Of a stretch of 49,606 bases of DNA, positions 1 through 9,301 are shown piece by piece. The stretch covers positions 1 through 49,606 of the forward strand of contig JAFGCX010000038.1 of assembly GCA_016932415.1 (NCBI GenBank), in the 5' to 3' direction. The notes under the pieces were generated by a model. It was not told where the DNA came from and made no database searches. It saw only the letters and a list, made by a program, of their open reading frames with translations. The translations under genes were made by a program, and so were the position numbers. The DNA comes from Candidatus Krumholzibacteriota bacterium. GTDB taxonomy: Bacteria > Krumholzibacteriota > Krumholzibacteriia > Krumholzibacteriales > Krumholzibacteriaceae. Every line of letters starts with the position of its first letter. Positions within the stretch are counted from its first letter, which is position 1.

Positions 1-33
1 ATTAAACGCCCGGGGGGCGCTCTATTCTAACGA

Positions 34-62
34 TTGACTCAACCGGTCTCTTTATCTAGAAT
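34..62 (+). promoter_or_regulatory. Predicted sigma-70-type promoter for the transglutaminase gene
   Basis: A -35 box TTGACT (34-39) and a -10 box TAGAAT (57-62) are separated by exactly 17 bases. The start codon follows 69 bases further on. Each box matches the consensus at five of six positions. A short GC-rich hairpin (CGCCC/GGGCG, about 8-20) just before it may end a gene to the left of the window. Confidence 0.55.
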
Positions 63-131
63 ATCACCTGATCGGTCTTTAGCGCGAAAAAGAATTATTC
101 CACTAACCCTTCTCGATACCGGAGGTTTATC

Positions 132-1721
132 ATGAGACATCTCCTGACCCTTTCCTTCCTTCTAACACTGATCGTCCCGGACCATTTACAGGCTGCTCCG
201 GGAGACATCATCACTGAAAAAGCCCTGACGGGAATAAAAAACCCGACAGGGATCGCGTGGAACGGTAAAACTATCTGGGTAGCTGACAGGAAGACCGATT
301 CTTTCAACGAGATCGACCCCGAGACCGGCATCCTGATCAGATCGATCGATTCTCCCGGATATTTTCCGTCAGGTCTCGCACTCCATGATGATCTGCTCTG
401 GAGTGTCGATCCTTCTGCGGCAAAGATCTACGCGACCGATCCAGTGACCGGAAACACGGTAAAGACAATAGATTCACCCACGCCTTCCCCCACGGGACTG
501 GCATGGAATGGATCAGAGCTCTGGATCTGCGATAACAGCTCGGATATCATCATGAAGATAGATCCAGAAGACGGCACGACTATAATATCATTTCCCGCTC
601 CGGCGACAGACCCTCGCGGAATGACTTTCGGCAACGGATACCTCTGGTGCAGCGACAGGATCAGGGACAGGATCTTCATGATCGATATCATATCGGGAGA
701 GGTCGTCATTATCCTCGATTCTCCCGGACCTTTTACCTGGGGCCTCGCCTGGAAAGACGGTCACCTTCTCAACACCGATTACCAGAATGATAAAGTCTAT
801 GAGTTGGTCACCAGCGACGGCGATGCCTTCAGTACCTTCGATCCCAGAAAAGCAAAAGTCGATTTCACTACCGAGGCGGTCGCGATGGGTCCCGGCATGA
901 TCGTATCACTCGATGTATATCTCGCCGACCCGTCGGACAGGCCGGGGCAGAAGATCCTTGAACCGGTAAAATACTCGATCGAACCTGATTTCCACACTGA
1001 CAGATGGGGACAGAGAATAGCCGCTTTTCATTTTGACCGGATAGAGTCGGGAAATTCCGTCGAGGTATCGATGAACGCGACAGTAGAGGCGTCGGCGATC
1101 CGATATTTCATCTATCCCGAAAAAGTCTCTGGAAAGATCCCCGATGAGATCAGGAAGAAGTACCTCGCCGATGACATCAAATACGACATCAATAATCCTT
1201 ACATACGCAAGATCATCGAAGAGACGGTCGGAGACGAACAAAACCTCTATTGGAAAGCGAGAAAGCTCTTTCAGTACCTTATAGCCAACATGGAGTACAA
1301 ACTTGCCGGAGGATGGAACACCGCCCCTACCGTGCTCAAAAGGAAAAACGGTTCCTGCTCCGAATATTCCTTCTCCTTCATAGCCCTGTGCCGCGCTGCT
1401 GGCGTGCCGGCAAGATATGTTGGATCTCTCGTTGTGCGGGGCGACGACGCAAGCTATGACGATGTCTTCCACCGGTGGAACGAGATATACCTGCCCGGTT
1501 ACGGATGGGTACCTGTCGATGCCAACGCCGGCGACAAGGAACTTCCTGCCGACCAGGCGGCGGCATTCGGAGGTATCGCCAACAGATTTCTTATCACCAC
1601 AGAAGGCGGAGGCGGCTCGGAATATCTCGGTTGGAGCTATAACCATGAGAACAGATGGATATCGAAAGGTAAATGCACCGTAAAAGCCGAAGTGATCGCG
1701 GAGTGGTCTCCGATAGAATAG
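132..1721 (+). CDS. Secreted beta-propeller protein with C-terminal transglutaminase-like domain
   Basis: The 529-residue product begins with a signal peptide (hydrophobic LLTLSFLLTLIV, cleavage near QAAPG), so it should act outside the cytoplasm. Residues ~25-240 are repeats of the form GLAWNG..LW..D.....I..IDP, typical of NHL/SMP-30-like propellers. Residues ~330-500 are a transglutaminase-like cysteine-protease fold: the nucleophile lies in NGSCSEYS, followed by ARYVGS, the His in FHRWNEIYLPGYGWV and the Asp in PVDANAG, giving a complete Cys-His-Asp triad. Members of this superfamily act as peptidases or crosslinkers; the substrate cannot be read from sequence. The start has GGAGG at 121-125. 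The gene is monocistronic and ends at a hairpin shared with convergent rtcB. Confidence 0.88.
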   Translation: MRHLLTLSFLLTLIVPDHLQAAPGDIITEKALTGIKNPTGIAWNGKTIWVADRKTDSFNEIDPETGILIRSIDSPGYFPSGLALHDDLLWSVDPSAAKIYATDPVTGNTVKTIDSPTPSPTGLAWNGSELWICDNSSDIIMKIDPEDGTTIISFPAPATDPRGMTFGNGYLWCSDRIRDRIFMIDIISGEVVIILDSPGPFTWGLAWKDGHLLNTDYQNDKVYELVTSDGDAFSTFDPRKAKVDFTTEAVAMGPGMIVSLDVYLADPSDRPGQKILEPVKYSIEPDFHTDRWGQRIAAFHFDRIESGNSVEVSMNATVEASAIRYFIYPEKVSGKIPDEIRKKYLADDIKYDINNPYIRKIIEETVGDEQNLYWKARKLFQYLIANMEYKLAGGWNTAPTVLKRKNGSCSEYSFSFIALCRAAGVPARYVGSLVVRGDDASYDDVFHRWNEIYLPGYGWVPVDANAGDKELPADQAAAFGGIANRFLITTEGGGGSEYLGWSYNHENRWISKGKCTVKAEVIAEWSPIE

Positions 1722-1743
1722 GTCGTCTGCTGTTTATTGCTGT

Positions 1744-1780
1744 CCCGTATTGCCTCCCGCTGAGCGGTTGGCAATACGGG
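1744..1780. terminator. Bidirectional hairpin between convergent genes
   Basis: CCCGTATTGCC (1744-1754) pairs perfectly with GGCAATACGGG (1770-1780). The loop contains a second small stem (CCGC/GCGG, 1757-1767). It lies between the stop of the transglutaminase gene and the stop of rtcB, as expected for a shared terminator, although the T-rich tail is weak. Confidence 0.6.
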
Positions 1781-1788
1781 ATTACATT

Positions 1789-3246
1789 TTATCCCTTAAT
1801 ACATATTATCGGTTTCAGTCTTACCACGCGCCTGTTGACACCGGCACCTTCCATAATGGATACGACTCTGTCGACATCCTTGTAGGCGCCGGGTGCTTCT
1901 TCCGCGGCGGATCTTTTTCCGTGCGTCTTCAGCACCACACCGCGCGCTGAAAGCTCCTGGAAGATATCTTTCCTTCCATATTCCTTCAGCGCCTTTGTCC
2001 TCGATTTCAGGCGTCCCGCCCCATGAACGGCGCTTCCGAATGTCTCTTCCATCCCTTTTTTCGTCCCTATCAGAATATACGATGATGTTCCCATCGTTCC
2101 GCCGACGAGGACGGGATGCCCAGTCCGAGAATACCTTGCCGGCAGATCTGTCGAACCAGCCGTGAAAGCTCTTGTCGCCCCTTTTCTATGAACCAGCAAT
2201 CTCTTCTCCACTCCGTCTATCATGTGCTTTTCGAATTTGAGATTATTATGACCGACCTCGTAGATATTCCTTATTCCTTCTTCTCCCAGCGAGAAAAGTC
2301 CGGAAAATACATTCCTGACCAGCCCGGATATCGCCTGCCTGTTGGCGAAACCGCAGTTTATTCCGGCTTTAACGGCCGAGATATATTCCCGCCCTTCCCG
2401 ACTCTTTATCGGAGCTCCGGCGAGTTCATCCCCCGGAAGATCAAGATGGTACTTTTCAGTCGCTGATCTCAGGACCCGTTGGTAATCGGTTCCTATCTGG
2501 TGCCCCAGCGCCCTGCTGCCGGTATGTATGCTGACGACGATCGATCCTTCCCTCAGCCCGAACGCGGAGGATACCACCTCATCGAATACTTCCTCCACAT
2601 ACTGGACTTCAAGATAATGATTGCCGGATCCCAGCGTCCCGATCTGTCCCAATTGCCTTTCTTTCGCCCTCTCGCTGACTGCCCCCGGGTCCGCTTCCGC
2701 GACAGTCCCGTTCTCTTCTATATACTCGAGGTCCCTTTCCGATCCGTATCCCCTGTCGAGAGAAAACCGCGCGCCTTCGACGAGGGCTCTGTCTATATCT
2801 TTTTTCGAGAGTTTCATCGAGCCCGTCGATCCCATACCGGCAGGCACTCTCCTGAAAAGCTCATCGGCGATCTCGTGCTTTCTTCTCTCGATCTCATCCT
2901 TTTCCACATCGATCACCATGCTGCGGACCCCGCAGTTGATATCGAATCCTACTCCGGCGATTGTGACTATACCCTCTTCAGGATCGAAAGCTGCCACTCC
3001 ACCGATCGGGAATCCATATCCAGGATGTATATCTGCCATTGCCAGGGAGGCTTTCTTTATTCCGGGCAGGCAGGCCACATTCCGTACCTGATCGAGAGCG
3101 TCCCACTGATTTGAGCCGCTCTCTGCCCTGAGATCGGCAATTGATTTTTTATCGGCATATATCCTTCCCGGGACGAGCATCTTTCCACGACGCGGTATCT
3201 CCCATAGAAATTCGCCGATCTGTAAAAGCGTCTCATTAGTGGCCAT
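1789..3246 (-). CDS. rtcB: RNA-splicing ligase RtcB
   Basis: GTP- and Mn-dependent ligase joining 2',3'-cyclic phosphate (or 3'-phosphate) RNA ends to 5'-OH ends; in bacteria it serves RNA repair. The 485-residue length matches the Pyrococcus-type enzyme. Metal and active-site residues are visible in order: Cys105 in DINCGVRS, His in GSGNHYLEV, His in HTGSRALGHQ, His333 in VGHNNLKFEKH, and the guanylylated His408 in VHGAGRLKSR. By position from the C-terminus these fit C98, H203, H234, H329 and H404 of the archaeal enzyme. It is the last gene of a ychF-archease-rtcB set on the minus strand, with 45-62 bases between it and archease depending on the archease start. Confidence 0.96.
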   Translation of the reverse strand: MATNETLLQIGEFLWEIPRRGKMLVPGRIYADKKSIADLRAESGSNQWDALDQVRNVACLPGIKKASLAMADIHPGYGFPIGGVAAFDPEEGIVTIAGVGFDINCGVRSMVIDVEKDEIERRKHEIADELFRRVPAGMGSTGSMKLSKKDIDRALVEGARFSLDRGYGSERDLEYIEENGTVAEADPGAVSERAKERQLGQIGTLGSGNHYLEVQYVEEVFDEVVSSAFGLREGSIVVSIHTGSRALGHQIGTDYQRVLRSATEKYHLDLPGDELAGAPIKSREGREYISAVKAGINCGFANRQAISGLVRNVFSGLFSLGEEGIRNIYEVGHNNLKFEKHMIDGVEKRLLVHRKGATRAFTAGSTDLPARYSRTGHPVLVGGTMGTSSYILIGTKKGMEETFGSAVHGAGRLKSRTKALKEYGRKDIFQELSARGVVLKTHGKRSAAEEAPGAYKDVDRVVSIMEGAGVNRRVVRLKPIICIKG

Positions 3247-3291
3247 ATCAAATACCTGCGTTTCCTGGCGCGATCCTGGCTTTAATCATGC

Positions 3292-3729
3292 TCATATGTC
3301 AAGGACGCACCTCGCGTTCCAGATCCCCTTTTCATCCTCTTGGCAGACGACACCGAGCCATGTCGCCCCTTTTATCTCCGAAAGAGATTTCTCACTGTTA
3401 AGTGTTCGATCGATACCCGATACGACCGCTTCGAGATCCCATTTTTCCCCCGGCTTTGCGATAGTGATAGATTCGACAGATGTAAAGAGAAGGCCGTTTA
3501 TATCGGCAGTCGAGATCAGTTCGTTGAGAAACTCCACGAGAAGTTCCTCGAGGCACAAACCATGAGCGCTGATAGTCAGCCTGGAATCAGTCTCGTCGTC
3601 ACCGACCTGCGACATTACGGAAAACATCGCCGCTGCCGCCTCACCTATCGCGATCTCCGGTGTCGGACCCCATCCCCTGACGCCGATATCGGCGGTATGT
3701 TCAAAAGTCTCGTTTCCCCTGCTGATCAT
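3292..3729 (-). CDS. Archease, RtcB activator
   Basis: Small protein (145 residues from this ATG) with the archease signature FEHTADIGVRGWG followed by AIGEAAAAMFSVM, a central LLVEFLNELI helix and a conserved C-terminal VCQEDEKGIWNARCVLDI. Archease lets RtcB turn over repeatedly by promoting guanylylation of its histidine. The adjacent downstream rtcB makes this functional pairing explicit. The ATG at 3729 has an AGGGA-like site 8 bases ahead; a GTG at 3747 would add six residues and cannot be excluded. ychF lies immediately upstream on the same strand. Confidence 0.93.
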   Translation of the reverse strand: MISRGNETFEHTADIGVRGWGPTPEIAIGEAAAAMFSVMSQVGDDETDSRLTISAHGLCLEELLVEFLNELISTADINGLLFTSVESITIAKPGEKWDLEAVVSGIDRTLNSEKSLSEIKGATWLGVVCQEDEKGIWNARCVLDI

Positions 3730-3770
3730 TTCATCGTCCCTGTCCACCGCTGTCCGGAAAAACCGCCTGT

Positions 3771-4856
3771 CTAGCGGTTGAAGAGATATTGAACAACATC
3801 ACCGTCGCGGATCACGTAGTCGTGGCCTTCCGTTCTGAGATGACCGTGAAGCCTCGCTTCGGCTTCGGAGCGATATTCGATAAGGTCTTCATAACTCAGC
3901 ACCTTTGCCCTAATGAATCCTTCCTTCATATCTGAATGTATCCTGCCTGCCGCTTCAGGAGCAAGAGTCCCACGGGGAACGGACCAGGCCTGAAGCTTCC
4001 CGTTTGTCGCGGTATAATACCGGACAAGACCAAGCAGGCCGTGGCATTTTTCTATGAACCTCTCACGCGCTCCCGAACTGACGCCCATTTCCCTCGCGAA
4101 CTCCTTTCTCTCGTCCTCGGGGAGTTCGGCTAACTCCTGCTCTATCCTCGCAGATATCGCCACGACTTCTCTGCCTTCGATCTGCTCCCTTATCGACGCG
4201 ATATCCTTTTCTCCCGAAGGAGATTCTTCCCCTGAGTTCAATACTACGATCTGAGGTTTGCAAGTCAGCAGCTGAAGCTCATCGGCGACCTGCATGAAAT
4301 GATCGGGAAGTTCCGAGGTGTCTATTCTTTTACCGTCCGCGAGCGATTGACGGATCGATTCAAGGAATTCAAGGTCTTTCCTCTCCGTCTTCTTCACCGC
4401 CTTCGCCTTCAAAGATTCTTTGGCGATCCATTTTTCAACTCTGTCGAGATCGGAGAGGAAAAGTTCGGTATCTACGATCTCCAGATCGCCCACGGGGTCT
4501 ATTCCATCATGGATATGGCTTATATCAGGGTTTTTGAAATACCTTACCACGTGTGCGAGAATATTCGCTTCCCTGACGTGGTGAAGGAACCTGTTCCCAA
4601 GACCTTCTCCCCTGCTGGCCCCCTTTACCAGCCCGGCAATATCTATATATGTAATGTGGCTCGGAATTACTTCATCCGGTTGAAGAAGCCCGGCAAGCCT
4701 GCCGAGCCTTTCATCGGGAACGGCGACTACACCGCGATTACAATCTATCGTGCAGAACGGATAATTCGACGCTTCAGCTCCGGCACACGCCAGAGCATTG
4801 AGCAAAGTCGACTTACCGACGTTGGGAAGTCCTATGATCCCTACTGTCAGGCCCAT
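3771..4856 (-). CDS. ychF: YchF/Ola1-type redox-sensitive P-loop ATPase
   Basis: Translation-associated Obg-family NTPase of 361 residues, the normal length. The Walker A motif is GLPNVGKST (residues 9-17), the Walker B region is DIAGLVKGASRGEGLGNRF, and the nucleotide-specificity loop is NSGE, the NxxE form that makes this family prefer ATP over GTP. The C-terminus is a TGS domain ending DGDVVQYLFNR. A GGAG site precedes the ATG. It is first in the minus-strand set ychF-archease-rtcB, a link between translation or stress control and RNA repair. Confidence 0.95.
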   Translation of the reverse strand: MGLTVGIIGLPNVGKSTLLNALACAGAEASNYPFCTIDCNRGVVAVPDERLGRLAGLLQPDEVIPSHITYIDIAGLVKGASRGEGLGNRFLHHVREANILAHVVRYFKNPDISHIHDGIDPVGDLEIVDTELFLSDLDRVEKWIAKESLKAKAVKKTERKDLEFLESIRQSLADGKRIDTSELPDHFMQVADELQLLTCKPQIVVLNSGEESPSGEKDIASIREQIEGREVVAISARIEQELAELPEDERKEFAREMGVSSGARERFIEKCHGLLGLVRYYTATNGKLQAWSVPRGTLAPEAAGRIHSDMKEGFIRAKVLSYEDLIEYRSEAEARLHGHLRTEGHDYVIRDGDVVQYLFNR

Positions 4857-4983
4857 GACCGGTCTCCATCATTTCTTCAGATAATTCAGCCGCCATCGAC
4901 GCGCCTGCCGATCGATCCCGCGCGAAGATGACCTCCTCGCTCGTACAATGATAAAACAGCGATACCAGGTTGTAAATAAAAGT

Positions 4984-5018
4984 ATATCCCCGCCCTTTCA
5001 CTCAAAGGACGGGGATAT
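4984..5018 (-). terminator. Intrinsic terminator downstream of hppA
   Basis: ATATCCCCG pairs with CGGGGATAT and, after one mismatch, CCTTT pairs with AAAGG around a five-base loop. On the minus strand the stem is followed by ACTTTTATTT. It lies just past the hppA stop and before ychF, so it should end the peptidase-tdh-kbl-hppA transcript. Confidence 0.75.
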
Positions 5019-5046
5019 TTAATCGTTGCGTTTTTCCCAGATCAGC

Positions 5047-7032
5047 CTATTTAAGAAGAAGGGGCGCGAAGACGAGCGCCACGACCGACATAAGCTTGAT
5101 GAGAATATTCATGCTTGGTCCGGAGGTATCCTTGAAAGGATCTCCCACGGTGTCCCCCACTACTGACGCGGAATGAGCGTCTGTACCCTTTCCCCCAAGG
5201 TTCCCCTCTTCTATCCATTTTTTCGCGTTATCCCACGTTCCACCGGCGTTCGACATGAAGATCCCCATAAGCACGCCGGTGGTCGTCGCTCCGGCGAGAA
5301 AACCTCCAAGCGATTCGGCCCCGAGGAAGAACCCGATCGCCAGTGGAGAAGCGATCGCTATTATTCCCGGCAGCATCATCTCTCTGAGCGCCGCTTTGGT
5401 GACGATATCGATGCAGGTCCCCGTTTCCGGTTCCGCCGTACCTTCCATAAGACCGACGATCTCCTTGAATTGCCTCCTGATTTCGATCACCATCTTGTTG
5501 GCGGCCCTGCCCACGCCCTTCATCGTCATCGCCGCGACCATAAACGGCATCAACGCGCCGAGGAAAAGCCCTATGACCGTCCTTGTCGAAGCAAGGTTTA
5601 TCGTATCAAGTCCGACAGTCTTCTGATAAGCGCTGAAAAGAGCCATCGCCGTAAGGGCGGCTGATCCGATAGCGAACCCCTTGCCTACCGCTGCGGTCGT
5701 ATTACCTATCGAATCGAGCTTGTCCGTTATTTTTCTTATCTCCGGGCCGGCGCTGGACATCTCGGCTATTCCACCGGCGTTATCGGCGATCGGGCCGTAT
5801 GAATCGGTAGACATGACGATGCCTATTATCGAAAGCATCCCTACAGCCGAAAGTGCTATCCCGTAAAGCCCTCCGCCGAATTCGTATGATATGAACATCG
5901 CGGCGGCCAGAGTGATTATCGGCATGATCGTGCTCTCGAATCCAACCGCGAGGCCCATTATTATCGTCGTAGCCGGTCCGGTCTCGCTCGCTCTTGCTAC
6001 TGTCCTTACCGGTGATCCGGAAGTAAAGAACTCACTTTCAGCACCGATCAGTATCCCGGCGACAATGCCTGAAAGAATCGCCCAGAACGGGGCTATGGTA
6101 CCAAGCATCAACCTGATTATAAAAAACGAAGCGATTATGAAAATTATTCCGCTCGTATACTCGCTATAACGCAGGGCTTCCTGCGGTCCCGCTTTTTTCA
6201 GGACGCCGATCGCCCATATTCCTATCACTGAGGCTATCAGGCCGGCTACGATCAGGAGGATCGGAAGAGCCATATACCTGTAATTGTCGATGCCGGTCAT
6301 TGACGCTCCAAGGGCCATCGCGGCTACGACGCTTCCGACGTAACTTTCAAAAAGGTCCGCCCCCATGCCGGCCGTATCCCCGACATTGTCTCCTACGTTA
6401 TCGGCTATCACTCCGGGATTCCTGGGATCATCCTCGGGGATTCCCGCCTCGATCTTTCCAACAAGATCTGCTCCCACATCGGCGCTCTTTGTGTATACTC
6501 CACCGCCGACACGGGCGAAAAGCGCGATGGAACTCGCGCCCATGGCGAAACCGTTTATTATCATCGGATTCTGCGTGAAGAGGAAATAGAATCCTATCCC
6601 GATGACTCCGAGAGCGGCAACAGATATTCCCATGACTGATCCGCCCCTGAAAGCTATCGTCAGGGCCTTTCCTATACCTCCGTCTTTAGCTCCCTGGCAG
6701 GCACGGACGCTGCTTCTAGTCGCGGCTTCCATCCCCAGAAGTCCCGCGCCCATGGAACAAACCGCGCCGAAAAGGAACGCTATCGCGGTCTGAAGGCTCA
6801 GAGCCAGAGTCAACACGATAAATATTACTACTATGAATCCCGCTATGATCGAATACTCTCTTTTGAGGAATACAAAGGCGCCGTGGTGTATTTTGTCAGC
6901 GATCTTTTTCATAAGATCCGTACCCTCAGGGTACCTTTTGACGTTCAGATACGTCATGACCGCTACGAGCATTCCCCCTACTCCCACCCAGGGCGCGATC
7001 TTCATCAAAAGTCTCAGTGTCTCACTTGACAT
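5047..7032 (-). CDS. hppA: K+-dependent membrane-bound ion-translocating pyrophosphatase
   Basis: Integral membrane enzyme that hydrolyses cytoplasmic pyrophosphate and pumps H+ and/or Na+. The 661-residue reading starts at the ATG preceded by AAGGAGG; an in-frame extension to 7107 would run into kbl. Many membrane segments are visible. The substrate site is present: [19 protein letters not shown] at residues 201-219 and [10 protein letters not shown] at 224-233, plus C-terminal [17 protein letters not shown]. The [10 protein letters not shown] motif (443-452) has Ala where K+-independent pumps have Lys, so this is the K+-dependent class, which includes Na+ pumps. It follows kbl by 16 bases, so it is probably co-transcribed with threonine catabolism. 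Confidence 0.95.
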   Translation of the reverse strand: MSSETLRLLMKIAPWVGVGGMLVAVMTYLNVKRYPEGTDLMKKIADKIHHGAFVFLKREYSIIAGFIVVIFIVLTLALSLQTAIAFLFGAVCSMGAGLLGMEAATRSSVRACQGAKDGGIGKALTIAFRGGSVMGISVAALGVIGIGFYFLFTQNPMIINGFAMGASSIALFARVGGGVYTKSADVGADLVGKIEAGIPEDDPRNPGVIADNVGDNVGDTAGMGADLFESYVGSVVAAMALGASMTGIDNYRYMALPILLIVAGLIASVIGIWAIGVLKKAGPQEALRYSEYTSGIIFIIASFFIIRLMLGTIAPFWAILSGIVAGILIGAESEFFTSGSPVRTVARASETGPATTIIMGLAVGFESTIMPIITLAAAMFISYEFGGGLYGIALSAVGMLSIIGIVMSTDSYGPIADNAGGIAEMSSAGPEIRKITDKLDSIGNTTAAVGKGFAIGSAALTAMALFSAYQKTVGLDTINLASTRTVIGLFLGALMPFMVAAMTMKGVGRAANKMVIEIRRQFKEIVGLMEGTAEPETGTCIDIVTKAALREMMLPGIIAIASPLAIGFFLGAESLGGFLAGATTTGVLMGIFMSNAGGTWDNAKKWIEEGNLGGKGTDAHSASVVGDTVGDPFKDTSGPSMNILIKLMSVVALVFAPLLLK

Positions 7033-7048
7033 GAAAACCTCCTTAAGG

Positions 7049-8242
7049 TCATTGAATAATACCCAGTTCTTTCCCGACTTTGCTGAACGCGGCAACCGCC
7101 CTGTCAAGATGATCGCGCGAATGGGCAGCCGAGATCTGGACTCTTATTCGCGCTTTACCCTTCGGGACGACAGGATAGAAGAACCCTATCACATAGATCC
7201 CTTCTTTGAGCACTCCATTTGCCAGTTCCTGAGAGAGTTTCGCGTCACCGAGCATGATGGGAACTATCGGATGGGTTCCTTCGACAATATCGAATCCCGC
7301 CGCCGAGATCCCGTCCCTGAAATATTTCGTGTTTTCGACGAGAGTCTTGAGCATCGGGCTTGGTTTCCAGAGCATATCAAACGCCTTCATCGCCGAGGCG
7401 ACAAGAGCTGGCGGCAACGAATTGGAAAAAAGATACGGCCGCGATCTCTGCCGAAGGAGATCGACTATCTCCTGCCGGGCGGTCGTGAATCCTCCGGAAG
7501 CTCCCCCCATCGCCTTTCCAAGAGTCGATGTTATGATATCGACCCTTCCCAGAGCGCCACAGTGCTCGACGCTGCCCCTTCCGGTCGGCCCGAAAAATCC
7601 TGTCGCGTGGGAATCATCTACCATCACCAGAGCCCCGTATTCATCTGCCAGATCGCATATTCGATCGATCTGGGCGATAATACCGTCCATGGAAAAGACT
7701 CCGTCGGTCGCCACCATTATTCTCTTCGATCCATCGGCCTTCGCGGTTTCCAGCTGCGTCCTTAGATCGTCCATATCGTTGTTTCTGTAACGGTATCTCT
7801 TCGCCTTGCAGAGCCTCACACCGTCTATAATGGAGGCGTGGTTGAGCTCGTCGCTTATTATAGCGTCTTCCGCGCCAAGAACGACCTCGAAGAGTCCTCC
7901 GTTAGCATCGAAGCAGGAAGTGTAGAGTATGGCGTCTTCCATTCCGAAATACCCGGCGATCTTTTCTTCCAGCTGCTTGTGGATATCCTGCGTCCCGCAG
8001 ATAAATCTCACCGAAGAGAGTCCGAATCCACGAGAATCCATCGCTTTTTTCGCCGTCTCTACCAGTTCGCGATTATTGGCCAGTCCGAGATAGTTATTCG
8101 CGCAGAAATTGATGACCGCTCCGCCGGTAGAAACGGTTATGTCGGCTTTCTGGTCGGAAGTGATTATCCTCTCTTCCTTGTAAAGTCCCGCGCCTCGTAT
8201 CTCGTCGAGAGTGGCGCGAAGTTCTTCCTTTATCGTGTACAT
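7049..8242 (-). CDS. kbl: 2-amino-3-ketobutyrate CoA ligase (glycine C-acetyltransferase)
   Basis: PLP enzyme of the alpha-oxoamine synthase family that cleaves 2-amino-3-ketobutyrate with CoA to glycine and acetyl-CoA. At 397 residues it is the normal length. Visible motifs include [41 protein letters not shown], the [11 protein letters not shown] segment with the PLP-ring Asp and His, and the PLP lysine in [13 protein letters not shown]. The start has GGGAG nine bases ahead. tdh lies 34 bases upstream, so both steps of threonine breakdown are encoded together. Confidence 0.96.
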   Translation of the reverse strand: MYTIKEELRATLDEIRGAGLYKEERIITSDQKADITVSTGGAVINFCANNYLGLANNRELVETAKKAMDSRGFGLSSVRFICGTQDIHKQLEEKIAGYFGMEDAILYTSCFDANGGLFEVVLGAEDAIISDELNHASIIDGVRLCKAKRYRYRNNDMDDLRTQLETAKADGSKRIMVATDGVFSMDGIIAQIDRICDLADEYGALVMVDDSHATGFFGPTGRGSVEHCGALGRVDIITSTLGKAMGGASGGFTTARQEIVDLLRQRSRPYLFSNSLPPALVASAMKAFDMLWKPSPMLKTLVENTKYFRDGISAAGFDIVEGTHPIVPIMLGDAKLSQELANGVLKEGIYVIGFFYPVVPKGKARIRVQISAAHSRDHLDRAVAAFSKVGKELGIIQ

Positions 8243-8276
8243 CGTTTCTCCCTCTGTCTCAATTACCAGGTCAGAA

Positions 8277-9260
8277 CTATATCTGAAGCTCTCCTCTTTT
8301 GTTCTTTTCCCCGAGCACTTTCAGCATATCGACAGTCATCGAGACCAGGTCATACCTTGGATCCCAGCCCCATTCCTTCCTTGCCGCCGAATCGTCCATA
8401 TAATTGGGCCAGGAATCGGCGATCCCCTGTCTCACTGGATCGACCCGGAAGGAGATCTCGAATTCAGGTATGTGCCTGGCGATCTCCGCGGCCAGCTCTA
8501 CCGGAGTAAAATGCATCGCGGTGAGGTTGAACGCGTTCCTGTGTCTCAGTCTGGAACCTTCAGCTTCCATAAGATCTATCGCGGCCTGGATCGCGTCGGG
8601 CATGTACATCATATCCAGTGAAGTATCAGGATCGAGATAGCATCTGTAATTTTTTTCCAGTATCGCCCTGTAAAAGATCTCTACCGCGTAATCGGTAGTC
8701 CCCCCTCCCGGAAGAGTACCATGCGAGATGATCCCTGGATACCTCACGCCTCTCGTGTCGACACCGTAGCGCAGATGATAGTAATCACACAGAAGTTCAC
8801 CGGCGACCTTGGTGACGCCATACATCGAATGCGGCCTCATAATAGTGTCCTGTGGCGTGTTATCGAGAGGTGTGTCCGGTCCGAAAGCGCCGATGGAACT
8901 TGGAACGAAAAGGCTGCAGCCATTCATCCTGGACGCTTCAAGCGCGTTGTAAAGCCCGTCCATATTTATCTTCCACGCTCTCTGGGGATCAGCCTCAGCC
9001 ACGGCGGAGAGTAGAGCGGCCAGGTGATAAATCACGTTAATTTTCTCTTCCCTGACTACAGTATTAAATCGGTCCCCGGAAAGGACATCAAGTTTAACGA
9101 ATCGCCCCGATCCTTCCAGCGCGCCTTTATCGTCATTCCTGATATCGCTCGTTATCACATTTTCCGTTCCGTATCTTTTACTGAGCGCGAAAGCCAGTTC
9201 CGATCCTATCTGCCCGAGCGCTCCGGTGATAAGGACCTTTTTATCTGAAGTCGTTCCCAT
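8277..9260 (-). CDS. tdh: L-threonine 3-dehydrogenase, short-chain (epimerase-like) type
   Basis: NAD-dependent oxidation of L-threonine to 2-amino-3-ketobutyrate. The 327-residue protein is of the SDR/UDP-galactose-epimerase-like class, not the zinc MDR class. It has the Rossmann motif TGALGQIG near the N-terminus, HLAALLSA, the catalytic Ser in VPSSIGAFG and the Tyr/Lys pair in [11 protein letters not shown], and the family segment [22 protein letters not shown] seen around residues 170-190. It is immediately followed by kbl, whose substrate is its unstable product. Confidence 0.95.
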   Translation of the reverse strand: MGTTSDKKVLITGALGQIGSELAFALSKRYGTENVITSDIRNDDKGALEGSGRFVKLDVLSGDRFNTVVREEKINVIYHLAALLSAVAEADPQRAWKINMDGLYNALEASRMNGCSLFVPSSIGAFGPDTPLDNTPQDTIMRPHSMYGVTKVAGELLCDYYHLRYGVDTRGVRYPGIISHGTLPGGGTTDYAVEIFYRAILEKNYRCYLDPDTSLDMMYMPDAIQAAIDLMEAEGSRLRHRNAFNLTAMHFTPVELAAEIARHIPEFEISFRVDPVRQGIADSWPNYMDDSAARKEWGWDPRYDLVSMTVDMLKVLGEKNKRGELQI

Positions 9261-9301
9261 CTACACCTGCTTTCTTTACAGGACTTAATACCGTCAGTAT
9301 C

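Noticed and set aside
906-1646. Long minus-strand ORF (246 codons) opposite the transglutaminase gene
   Set aside because: It is the antisense shadow of a gene with clear catalytic motifs; its protein has no recognisable domain or ribosome site.
6833-7765. Plus-strand ORF of 310 codons across hppA and kbl
   Set aside because: It overlaps two well-supported genes on the other strand and has no recognisable domain.
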